Below, piece by piece: positions 44,178-54,031 of a DNA stretch of 64,000 nt. This stretch comes from Fomitopsis serialis (lineage: Eukaryota; Basidiomycota; Agaricomycetes; Polyporales; Fomitopsidaceae), in NCBI RefSeq assembly GCF_022376445.1, contig NW_025955038.1:62001-126000 (forward strand), written 5' to 3'. How positions within the stretch are numbered: the first letter of the stretch is position 1; every line of letters begins with the position of its first letter. The position numbers and the translations under genes are program-made. The notes beneath the pieces are model-generated. The model had not been told where the DNA came from and searched no databases. It worked only from the letters and a program-made list of their open reading frames with translations.

Positions 44178-45893
44178 ATGCCTCACGTCACGATGCACCG
44201 AGCTCTAGCTGTCCCCGAGCTCCTCTTCCTGATAGTCAACGAGGCCAATAGCGACGACGACGAGGGGCCACCCCGTGTTTCCGTTCTATCGACGCTTCTC
44301 GCTCTGGCGCTTACAAGCCGTGCGTTCCTGGACCCCGCTTTGAATCTCATATGGAGTGCTCAGAGCAGCTTGGGCCACCTAGTCCAGTGCCTGCCTACCG
44401 ACCTCTGGACGGTATCGGGCGACGAACATCTGGTATGTGAAGGTTCTCCGTATCTCTTACGAAACTACATTATTCCCGATTGCTCACAGATCCTCAAAGA
44501 ACCGACGAGACCCACGACACACCAGGACTGGGAGCGTTTCGATTTCTACGCTCGACGTGTTCGAGAGCTAATCAGCGATTCGGACGAGCACCACTTTGCC
44601 GGACGCCCCTCCCGTGTAATCTCCGAGAGCCTCTTCTTCTGGCTCCATTCGTCAAGACCTGGCCACCTGTTGCTTCCAAACCTGTCTACCCTCAGCTGGG
44701 GGAGTAGTATACCAAGCGGGTATTACGGCTCTGTGCATCTGCTTTGTGGCCAACAGCTTTCTACGTTCCATATAGGAGGTTCGACACCGCGGTCTACCTC
44801 CGATGTCATTGCTCAAGCCCTTCTACACCTTCCGCAGCGCTCGCCTCTCGTCCGAGAGCTGAGGATCATACTTGTGGAGAATGGTACAGCCATCCAACCT
44901 GTTCAACCCATCCTTGGCGATGTGTTCGCGTCGCTGAAAAGGCTGCAGATTCTCTCGCTGCAGTCGGAGCTACCCATGCCATTCAGTGCCTTTGCGATGT
45001 TGGCATCCTTGCCTCACCTCACGCAATTGAAGCTTGTATCCGAGGACGGCGCGATAATGACGTCTGTTCCGTTGAAGACAGGCCGTGCGGATCTCACCTT
45101 CCGTGCCCTAGAGGAAATGACTTTAACATCCTCTCCCATGGACAGCTCTGTTGACGTTCTATCATCATGTCAACTTCCCCGCCTCAAATACATATACATA
45201 AACTCGGAGATCGCCGCAGACCCGGACACTATCGTTCGTGTGCTACAACTGCTGCACGAACGGTGCTCGCATACCGTGCTGGAGGGTATCGACGTGCATA
45301 ACGTAGATTATATTAGCGCCGGTGAACAAGTCAGGGAGGCCATCAGATTCACCGCAGCGACTATGCGACGTCTCTGCGACTTCCATCGTATTCGCCTCTT
45401 CGACCTCCACACGGATCTGTTGATTGTGCTTGACGACGAGGTCATCAAGCAACTAGCCATGTCGTGGCCTCGCCTCGAATTCTTGCACTTCTTGAGTGCG
45501 AATGATCACCCTTGGCACACTCCGACGGCGACGACGTTGAAAGGGCTGGTCCATCTCGCGCGATACTGCCCCTCTCTCCGGCTTCTCACTATCGACTTGA
45601 ACGCGTCAGACTCCGATGTCTCGCTTCGTACGAAGCCCGGCGGTGGCATCCGCAATCAGACCCTCCGGCGCGTTACCTTCGGCCATTCGCCTGCTCTGGG
45701 TAACACGGCGAAGATAGCGGCCTTCCTATTCGCGATCTTCCCCAACATCATATCAATCAACGACGACGACGAGGTTCCGATTGAAGAATCTTGGGACCAG
45801 GTGTTCAACACATACGAGGTTCTACAAATCGTAACTCGCTGGAAGAAGCGCACCAGTGGTGAGTGGCTGCTGTCACTTCAATCGCGAAGTTGA
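44178..45893 (+). CDS. F-box-like protein with degenerate leucine-rich repeats, paralog 1
   Basis: 552 residues after removing a 57 bp intron (44433-44489). The N-terminus MHRALAVPELLFLIV..ALALTSRAFLDPALNLIW is the F-box-like opening of Agaricomycete F-box/LRR proteins, which would bind Skp1 in an SCF ubiquitin ligase. The remainder has Leu-rich segments (LKRLQILSLQSELPMPFSAF, MLASLPHLTQLKLVSEDGAI, LKGLVHLARYCPSLRLLTID) consistent with substrate-binding repeats. The intron is supported by the paralog at 59974-61696, which has an intron at the same place. Since the intron length is a multiple of three and has no stop, retention would give a 571-residue protein. ATG 44193 is an alternative start that matches the paralog. 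Confidence 0.85.
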   Translation: MPHVTMHRALAVPELLFLIVNEANSDDDEGPPRVSVLSTLLALALTSRAFLDPALNLIWSAQSSLGHLVQCLPTDLWTVSGDEHLVCEGSPYLLRNYIIPDCSQILKEPTRPTTHQDWERFDFYARRVRELISDSDEHHFAGRPSRVISESLFFWLHSSRPGHLLLPNLSTLSWGSSIPSGYYGSVHLLCGQQLSTFHIGGSTPRSTSDVIAQALLHLPQRSPLVRELRIILVENGTAIQPVQPILGDVFASLKRLQILSLQSELPMPFSAFAMLASLPHLTQLKLVSEDGAIMTSVPLKTGRADLTFRALEEMTLTSSPMDSSVDVLSSCQLPRLKYIYINSEIAADPDTIVRVLQLLHERCSHTVLEGIDVHNVDYISAGEQVREAIRFTAATMRRLCDFHRIRLFDLHTDLLIVLDDEVIKQLAMSWPRLEFLHFLSANDHPWHTPTATTLKGLVHLARYCPSLRLLTIDLNASDSDVSLRTKPGGGIRNQTLRRVTFGHSPALGNTAKIAAFLFAIFPNIISINDDDEVPIEESWDQVFNTYEVLQIVTRWKKRTSGEWLLSLQSRS

Positions 45894-46890
45894 CTGTTAA
45901 TAGCTTCCGTGACTTGCTAGCCCAGTGACATTGGCGAACATGACGGGATGTCGTAAATGATAGCCCCACTCTGTGGCTCGTGTAGCGTTTGTTTGCATTG
46001 ATGGCCGAGTCGTTGCATTTAATTGTAACTTGCTACTTATGAACGAAGGTGATATCCTGGAGTCGTCAAATACTTCTGCACAGTAGTACGGTCTTTCCTA
46101 TTGTCTATTTACTGCTCATAGCCATAATTTCGCCTCACGCTGGACCACTCTTGCAGGATATCCTATGCCATGAAGTTGATGAGCTGCGGTCTTCGTGCCC
46201 GCACTGGCGCCTCAATCAGAGAGGCGCGAATTTACCTCCGAGAAGTAATTTGAAGTTACTGGAAGTGAGGTGTAGGACATTCTGAGAGTTCCACGGATCG
46301 TGTCTGAATGGCAAATCCACGCTCGTGAGTCGTTCCGTCAAATGTGAGACCAGCCTCTGACACTTGACTTTCTAGCCCAGTAGAATCAATGAAAACGGCC
46401 AGGTGTTGTGTTATATGTGCTCGAACTGCCTTTGCGTGCAGCGTTTGTTTTCAGTAATGGTCGAGTCGTCGTGCTACAAAACATAGGCTGGTATCGCCTT
46501 TTCTCACGAGGTTTCTTCTGCACGGTGAAACATCACGATGTATCGTCGTCTCGGTCACAGCTTTGAAAATGGTATATGTACTACACAGATGATGAATGGT
46601 ACGTCAACGGGCGAAAGCATGCCGCCGTCACGCTGGCGCCGCAGGAACGAGCTTTAAGTCGGAAAGCACATGGATACCTCTGCGCGGAAACGCCTCATGA
46701 TCGGCCTCACAGCATAACTGAAGTGCCTCAGCTTCTTAAGGTCGTTGACAGTACATTCACGGCCTCCTGCCAACATATATCGTACACAAAGTAAATGGCA
46801 ACATCCTCGTCGAAATCGGAGGTCAAGCACTGTCGCAGTGAAATAAGATGTACGCGAACATTCGCATGCGAGAGAAATAACGCACCGTCT
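45894..46890. other. Intergenic with duplicated 3' flank
   Basis: About 45915-46020 and 46375-46480 resemble each other (ctagcccagt; gcgtttgttt..atgg(c/t)cgagtcgt), suggesting a local duplication of the F-box gene 3' region whose coding part was lost. No gene seen. Confidence 0.45.
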
Positions 46891-47050
46891 TCACTGCTTG
46901 CCATTAGAACAGTTCGCGCAATTGCAGGTACCTTGCTGGCAGGCGCACCCGGTACCGCTGGGGCCGCAAGCGCTGCGGACATGTGGTCAGCGATGGCAAG
47001 GAGGAGACTACTAGTGCCTACCCGCAGTTACTCTGGCAGGTGCAAGCCAT
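46891..47050 (-). CDS. Metallothionein 2 (36 residues)
   Basis: Two exons, 47050-47022 and 46972-46891, separated by a 49 bp intron (GTAGGC..CGCAG). The product begins MACTCQSNCGACGPSG and ends CNCANCSNGKQ, with nine Cys in C-x-C and C-x2-C pairs. It aligns with metallothionein 1 (MACNCQSTCD..) and has the intron after the same base (29) of the coding sequence. A cytosolic metal-binding peptide, probably for copper or cadmium. A TATATA box lies about 83 bp upstream. Confidence 0.85.
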
Positions 47051-47683
47051 TCTGTCTTCGAGGTGATTTCGTGAGTTGGGTGTACAGTAGTCGGTGGTTT
47101 GGATGGGGAACGGTTGGTAGCCTATGCACGGAATATATACTGCGCGGCTGCAGGATTTTTTAAGTTACTCCTGACACTACATATGACGCAGTGGAGCGGC
47201 TCCAGGGGGGCAAGGAATCCTGTCATCTGGACCAGCTGCCTCCACATAGGGAGGACCTTGCCGATTCCCAGAATCGGACGTCGGCTCATACATCTCCCCG
47301 CAGATCGCCCGACGTGGCCACAGAACCAAGATATCCTTGACCTCAGGCGGAACAAGGATGTCTAGTTGAGGCACAGAAGTCAGTGGGCGCCCGGGATGAC
47401 ACACCTAAGCCCGCCTTTGTGAGCCATTTACGCGATCAGTCCAGAAGACATACAGTCACCAAACATGGCGACTAAGTCGAAGATTTCCTTCGCCATATCG
47501 GTCTTGTGGGGGTCACAGTATGACGGCCGCGGCAATGCGTAGGGCAAAACTGGATTATGACATTGTCCGGCCAGGCCTCACGGCAGTAATATAATGATTC
47601 TTAATACAGCGAACCCTACGTGGAGACAGTTCGTTAGCAAGGGTTCGTGTAATCCAGAGCGGTACGTGCCATCTTAGTGCAGA
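47051..47683. other. Intergenic
   Basis: Metallothionein 2 promoter, then about 0.5 kb with no gene seen before the hydrolase 3' end. Confidence 0.5.
47133..47138 (-). promoter_or_regulatory. TATA box of metallothionein 2
   Basis: TATATA 83-88 bp before the ATG at 47050, the same spacing as in metallothionein 1. Confidence 0.5.
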
Positions 47684-50600
47684 TTACGAAGCCTTCTCCG
47701 CAGACTGACTACGACCTCTACGCTTAGCCAGGAACCGCGAAAACCTCGATGGGCGTGCCTCCGGCGCCTCAGCAGGATCGTCCTCAGCCGCACCGTTCTC
47801 TCCTGGACCTTTCTGGACAGGCTTGGACTCACGTCCACGCCCGTGTCTGTCCGGAGACTTTGTCAAGAACTCAACAATGACGTTCCAGAGGTGGTTCCCG
47901 CTCATCGCATGTTCATCCATCAAGAACGCCTGGTCCGCGACCCGCATGAGCCGCCGCGCATCCTCCGTATCCCTTCTAGCGACGATGCTGCTCGGCGGCG
48001 GAGCCTCATCCACGTCGAGTGCCCACGCCCACGCCCAGCTCCCCGTACTGATCAGGCCCTCATGGATGCCCTTCGGTGTGCGCGCCGAGCCTTTCTTGCC
48101 CTGCTCCTGCTCCGCTTGCGCGCCGCTGTCCGGCGTGAGCACCGTCTGGAGATGCGCCATTTGCTGTAGCGCGTCGTGTGTGTGGCGCGATAGGTTCCGA
48201 CGGCGCTGCTTCTCGACCGACTTGTACACCTTCGCGAACCGCCGCCCAAACTCCTCCCGCCCGGCATAGTACCGTCGCACTACGAGCTCAGACACCTCGC
48301 CGATGAGCTCCTCAGGTAGCTGAAGCCCGGGAAGCTCCGACTCGGGCTCGAGAGGGCGGATGACGCCGCGCGTGGAGATGCGTTCTCGAATCATCGTTTC
48401 CTATCTGTTTTTAGTCAAGTGAAATGTTTTCATGTGCAGAGGGGCCTCACCATGCCGTTGTCATATACAGACGACTCGCCCGCGCGCCTCTCGCCCTCTA
48501 CACCCCCATATTCATCGTGTCCAAGTCCAAACCGAGGTCCAGCGACGTCGCTGGACTCTGTATCGTCCCTCTCGTGTGCCGCAAATAGATGTGTGGTACG
48601 TCGATGGAAGAATGCGCTGACAGTGTACCTTCCCTGTCTTGTCTTGCTCGAACCACGCCCCGATCTGTTCGCGACACCGTCGGACGTCCCAGGGCGAGCA
48701 TGTCCGTGGATCGTCGACGAAGATGAATGACTAGCGGCGATCACCGTAGACGACGATGATGACGAAAAGTCGAAGCCCGGCGAAAGCGGCGAGGCGGGCG
48801 GGCTGCTCATGGGCGAGCTCATCAGTGGCACATCGCTCGGCGAGAGCAGCTGCGACGGCGGTGGCAGCATGCCCGTGGCGTATTTGCAGAATGTCGCTAT
48901 CGCGCGATAACAGTACTTCGCAGGCGTCGTGAACGAGAAGAGGGTTGGCAGCGTGTGCCCCGCGTCTGCATGTGTCGATGGTCTGTCAGGACCTGACGTG
49001 GAGAACATGGAACATTCACCTACCATCCCAAACTTGTAGGTGCACCTTCGTCGGACCATACCGAGACTCTATACCCTCCAGCACAGGATACAGCGCCTTC
49101 GCCTCGTCCTTGATCTTGAACCTGTCTGGATACGCGGCCTTGTGCGCGCTAGTTTGTATGCTATTCAGCCATTAGCGAAGACAATGGGCTACTCCCACTC
49201 ACAGGTAGACGATCTCATCTCTGATAACCTCTTTCTCACTCGCAATGATGAACAACGGCGGAAGCCCACCCAGATGCCCCATGACCGCGCTGACGAGCGG
49301 GTGCCGCAGCAGGTAGTTTGGACAGTACATCTGCACCTGCTCCTCGATCTTCAGCGTCTCGCCCTTCTCCGTGTGCAGCGTAATCGTCTGGTCGCGCACG
49401 GCGGTCGACGGTGGCGGTGGCGGCAGGTGCGCCGTGGAACCCAGGTGGACAGTCTCGCCCGACGCAGTGCGAAACTCGTGGGACGGCCGCGCCAATCCTG
49501 CGTCGGCAGGCGATGGAAATGACGGAGATGACGGAGACGACATGACAGGCACGGCGGAGTTGCCCAGGTGCACGACCTCGCGGATGCGCGTCCGGATACT
49601 GTGCTGCACCTCGGCGGTCAGCTCGTTCGGCGGGGGCGGCCAGAGCATGCTTGGCTTGTGGAAGGAGAGACCATATGGGGGAGGACGTCCTGCGCGAGGT
49701 GAGGAACTGTCTTCGTGTCAAGGAAAACGCGACTTACTGTGGCGTTGTTGATGTGTACACTCGGAAAGGAATGCGTGAGGTCGCACCATGGCGAGATGAG
49801 TACAGCGCCTGCGGGTGGCGGCAGACCCGTATCACGGATTACTTGCAGCAAGGCAATGGTCAGGCCGCCGCCTGCCGAGTCGCCAGCGACGACTATATGG
49901 GCAGGGTCCACAGGGCTATGGGACGCTTCCGGTGGCGGACGTATAAGGTAGAGGTCTGTGAAACCAGTCAATCGCGCGACATGGATGTGTGCAGACGACG
50001 TACAAGCTGCGAGGAAGTCGTGAATGGCACAAGGGAAAGGGTATTGCGGCGCGAGACGATAATTTATCGCGAAGACGCGACCGCCGATCTTGCGCGCATA
50101 GCGTTCAAGACTGTATCTATACACGAGAACGTAAGGCACAATGAGTGGTACGAGCCACCGTCGAACAGACCTTTCTTGGTCTATGCTGCCAAAGTAGTAC
50201 CCCCTGTATGGTTCATTCAGTACAGATCAACGTCGTAGAAGGAGGTAGGAACTTGGACAGTGGGCGCCTGAGTCGCCTGCGCATCCGGACATAACGGGGC
50301 GGGCGATGTTACAGTGGATCGCATACGTACCACCATGTGCATAAAGAATACATCGCATCTTGTCCATCTCCGGATCATAGATGGCTGGCTTGTCTTCGTC
50401 AGCGTCGGTCTCGCCACTCGGTGGTGGACGAGAACGCGACCTGTTCTCCCTCCGCTGTGATTTGCTTCGTTTCTTCGCTTCTTTCCAGTCCTTCTTCATG
50501 GTGATCCACTCTGCGTCGACCCTGTCGGTCCATTATGAGCGGGCTGGCAGCATCATATGAACGTGAGCACGCACCCCCGGACGCCGCGAACCTGCCACCA

Positions 50601-51072
50601 CTTCGTCCCGCCAACGACCCGTTTGGTAACTTCCTCTCCGCCCAGTGCTTTGATGAGGTACGTAGCTGCTTCATCGCAGCTGGACATGGGCACGAGCAGT
50701 CGAACGACGCGGGTCCATGGCGGTGAAGGCGTCCGGGTGTTTGAGAACTCTTGCAGTTCCTCTACTGTATGTCTGTCCGTCATTTCAGTCTCGTAGGCAG
50801 CCTTGTCTACATACGAGACACTCACTTCGTAGCGGCTTCGAGGAAAGTCTACCGCATCATGTAGCCATGAGTGCTCTCGAATCACATTGCCTGTCACTGC
50901 GCACCTTGATGACATGGAATGCCTGGTCGTACAGCAACTCGTCACGACTCAAGTCGGTGACTCCGTCCCCGCGTTCGTCTACTATGCGCTCCAAGTAGTG
51001 CTTGACGAGAGTTTCAAGCAAGAGAGGACCAAGTCTGAGGCCGGCTTGGCCGAGAAGAGAGTTCAAAGGCAT
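47684..51072 (-). CDS. HSL-family alpha/beta hydrolase (lipase/esterase), with a possible frameshift
   Basis: Large serine hydrolase of the hormone-sensitive-lipase type. Exon 1 starts MPLNSLLGQAGLRLGPLLLE. Then come KWWQVRGVRGVDAEWITMKK, the oxyanion motif HGG at an exon end continuing GYYFGSIDQER, RVFAINYRLAPQYPFPCAIH, the nucleophile motif VVAGDSAGGGLTIALL, PWCDLTHSFPSVHINNAT, LRHPLVSAVMGHLGGLPPLF, and the catalytic-His region DAGHTLPTLF. A long low-complexity Ser/Pro region follows, then a charged C-terminus (RRYYAGREEFGRRF). After INNAT the frame needs one extra base at the five-G run 49677-49681 to read PPYGLSFHKPSMLWPPP, so either the gene has a 1-base deletion or the sequence does. 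All other joins checked are in phase. Confidence 0.82.
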
Positions 51073-52084
51073 GTTTCGAAACTTGAAGACGAGCTCGACT
51101 CAGAGTAAACCTGGCTTCCCGGATTGCATACCCCCGTTACTTGCGCCGGATTGTTGTGATGCCGTCAAAAGCGCCGTTCACCATGACATAGCGACCAGTC
51201 AAGATTGGATAGGTCAAGTATAAGTGCTGGTACTTACGGTCCTCCTCCTCGCACTGGCACGGACTCACGGGGCCTAAGTGTCCGCACGTGACGCCTACTT
51301 TCAGTCGTTCCAGGGACCAGCCGAGAACTTAATATTAATCGTAGCGGCGCAAGCGCCGATCCCCGACTCCTGCATGGCAGACACTGGCAGCTGCTCAGCC
51401 TGCCACAGCGGCACTAGATTTTGGTATATACTGTAAGTTATGATGCATTGTAACATTGTATCATCGGAATGCTATTGAGATTCAATTGGAGGCCCTCACG
51501 CCCGCGGCGGCTTCGCCGCCCGGGCGTCTCGGGCTTCCACGACACAGTATGTATCACAGTACATAAGTATGTAAGTGCAGGCTATCAAAAATGAGAGAAA
51601 CTCTCCTGCATTTAGGAGGAGTCGTTGGATGGTCAGAGATCCAGGCGTCCAGACACAGCCAGATGCACGGAAGGATCCAACTGCCTCGAGCTGCCTCGTA
51701 GGACACTCGAGCATTGCTGCGATACCGTTTATGGGAATTTCAAGTCACGTGTTTCCCACGGAGGGAGCGGCATCGCCGGCTGCGAACGACTTATGGTCGA
51801 CAAAGCCCTCCTCTCTCCCTCCGGTCGGAGTCGGGGACACCTTGGCCACGACCACCGTCTTGTACTTATCATTCGACTCAATGTTGTCAGAGAGCGCCAG
51901 AGGGTGTATAGACATTCGAGCAACACCAATATTAGGCAGAGCTTGATGCGGCACAACGGTCGGCCCATTCATCATCATCATGGTGCCCATGATCGCCCTT
52001 CAACTTGAAGTTCGTGGCTGAAGCGCTGAAGCTTCAAGTGATCCACGGTAAGTGCTAGTATACTATACAGTATAGGCAGACTTG
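51073..52084. other. Intergenic (1.0 kb)
   Basis: No gene supported. It holds a GC hairpin at 51499-51526. Confidence 0.45.
51499..51526. repeat. GC-rich hairpin
   Basis: CGCCCG(C)GGCGG, loop CTTCG, CCGCCCGGGCG: an 11 bp stem with one bulge, in otherwise AT-rich intergenic DNA. Confidence 0.5.
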
Positions 52085-52425
52085 TGTTACGCTTCTTCGC
52101 AGGCCATGCTACTTGTGGAACGCCGTGTCGTGCATTTGGATCACAAATTAGAGGTTCTCGCTGCGGTTCAGTGACCCTTGTCCTCGCGCCACAGGCGATG
52201 TTCGACGTCGCTCTAGCTTTACCTTCATATGAGACCGACCTCCCCCACTCAAAGAGGCCGCGTAAAGTCTGCCTACGGGAGACTAGCTTTACCCTTGCCC
52301 TGGGGAAAGACATCCACTGGTTGCACGGTAAGAACATCTCATACTATATTTCGTCCAATCGGCAGGAGATCCCGTACACTCTAAGCAGAGATGACTGGCT
52401 CAGCTCGGCGTGGCATCAAAGTTGA
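52084..52425 (+). other. Conserved ORF remnant upstream of P450 copy B
   Basis: Open frame starting LRFFAGHATCGTPCRAFGSQ that matches the reverse complement of 30267-30617. The two copies differ by indels, so their downstream residues do not align. Possibly a relic exon; function unknown. Confidence 0.35.
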
Positions 52426-52691
52426 GCTTCTCGAGCGGCCCGAGTTTTCGAGTCGTTCCTGACCTACGTAGTACACGACGCAAATGCAGCAGCATCTCCA
52501 GTGAACAGTGCCAACGATTCGGCTTTCAAAACTACGAGGTCGACGTGTGAGTATGTTTGTGCATACGTCAATCCTGAACTAAATGAACTACACTGGCACA
52601 ATCGGGCGACAGGGCGGCGTTTCCATCACTACGGGTGCAGCAGGGTGCAGCGTTCTCGACGATCACAAGACAGCCACGGATGGGTTTGAGA

Positions 52692-53197
52692 CAGGCTCCT
52701 AATACCAGCCGTCCATAGTGTTCTCGCTCGTACATGTCGAGGGGGACTTCAGCCTATATACGAAAAAATATAAAATGAGCGCTTAAATCATATTAGACGC
52801 TCTAAAGTTTTGACTTACTATACTGGGGAATTTTTTTAGCCGAATTGACGAGGAGAACACTATAGGACGGCTGGCCAAACTTGTCCCCGAGGCATGGCCG
52901 AAGGGGCGCTTATTGACTAGTCAAAGCGACGTACCCCTACGCTAGGTCTTATTTACTGGAGTATCCGACTGGCGTGCGGTCGCGTATGTAATCAAGCTTG
53001 GGCGGCTGCCAAGGGCCCGCGCGATCGCAAATTGGCGAAAAGAAATCAAAAATTGATGGGGACTCGAACCCGTGCGCTGTAAAAAGACAGCCGTGCGCTA
53101 TAACCACTCGACCATAGCAGCTACATAGGTTCCTCAACGGCACGCGATAAGAGTACTCTACAGCGTGTGGGCGCTATTCTCGTACGCCCTGCTGTCA
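52692..53197. repeat. Left terminal inverted repeat of foldback element (506 bp)
   Basis: Starts CAGGCTCCTAATACCAGCC and is nearly identical to the reverse complement of 53334-53837; only one-base differences in a T-run (near 52835) and an A-run (near 53078) were seen. Confidence 0.9.
53054..53121 (-). other. tRNA-like sequence in left arm
   Basis: Reverse complement of the copy at 53410-53476. A box TGGTCGAGTGG and B box GGTTCGAGTCC are exact, but the acceptor arm does not pair and the anticodon loop is abnormal (loop of T residues), so it is not a working tRNA by eye. Confidence 0.6.
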
Positions 53198-53333
53198 CCT
53201 GTCAGCGCCGTCTGCGGGAAGTGCGCGGCCTGGCACATCAGCGAAGCACACAATGAATTTTCTCGTGTCCGTGTAGGAGTTGCCTCTGACAGTTAGTCAA
53301 TGACTGCTGAGTTCTTATCATCTTCGCCCCTTC

Positions 53334-53837
53334 TGACAGCAGGGCGTACGAGAATAGCGCCCACACGCTGTAGAGTACTCTTATCGCGTGCCGTTGAGGA
53401 ACCTATGTAGCTGCTATGGTCGAGTGGTTATAGCGCACGGCTGTCTTTTACAGCGCACGGGTTCGAGTCCCCATCAATTTTTGATTTCTTTTCGCCAATT
53501 TGCGATCGCGCGGGCCCTTGGCAGCCGCCCAAGCTTGATTACATACGCGACCGCACGCCAGTCGGATACTCCAGTAAATAAGACCTAGCGTAGGGGTACG
53601 TCGCTTTGACTAGTCAATAAGCGCCCCTTCGGCCATGCCTCGGGGACAAGTTTGGCCAGCCGTCCTATAGTGTTCTCCTCGTCAATTCGGCTAAAAAATT
53701 CCCCAGTATAGTAAGTCAAAACTTTAGAGCGTCTAATATGATTTAAGCGCTCATTTTATATTTTTTCGTATATAGGCTGAAGTCCCCCTCGACATGTACG
53801 AGCGAGAACACTATGGACGGCTGGTATTAGGAGCCTG
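53334..53837. repeat. Right terminal inverted repeat of foldback element (504 bp)
   Basis: Ends GGCTGGTATTAGGAGCCTG; inverted partner of 52692-53197. Confidence 0.9.
53410..53476 (+). other. tRNA-like sequence in right arm
   Basis: Pol III-type A box TGGTCGAGTGG (53417-53427) and B box GGTTCGAGTCC (53460-53470), with a T-run 3' of it (atcaattttt). The anticodon stem-loop reads gctgt-cttt(t)-acagc with too small a loop, and the ends do not pair. Best read as a decayed or captured tRNA, or a SINE-like head. Confidence 0.6.
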
Positions 53838-54031
53838 GGTTTGAGAATGCTCGCGGACTGCGTGCGGATAGTGTGCGTCAGCACCGTACGGTCAGCAGTT
53901 AGCCGAATGCTCCCACCACGTTGCAGTGCAGTACCGTATAAGTAGCGATTCCCCGACTCTACACCAATTTGATCTCACTCCAGGTGCCTTTCAAGACTGC
54001 TGTCTTCGACGACCGATCACACAGTTGCATC

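Larger units (their letters stand above)
52692..53837. mobile_element. Foldback Mutator-like element (MULE) with 0.5 kb TIRs
   Basis: 1146 bp made of two inverted arms of 506 and 504 bp around a 136 bp centre. It is flanked by a perfect 9-base direct repeat GGTTTGAGA (52683-52691 and 53838-53846). Long terminal inverted repeats with a 9-base target duplication are the hallmark of Mutator-like elements; no transposase is present, so it is non-autonomous. Each arm carries a tRNA-like segment with A and B box sequences. It sits 185 bp upstream of the start of P450 copy B. Confidence 0.87.

Noticed and set aside
53410..53476. Functional tRNA gene
   Set aside because: A and B boxes are present, but the acceptor arm does not pair and the anticodon loop is the wrong size; kept only as tRNA-like.
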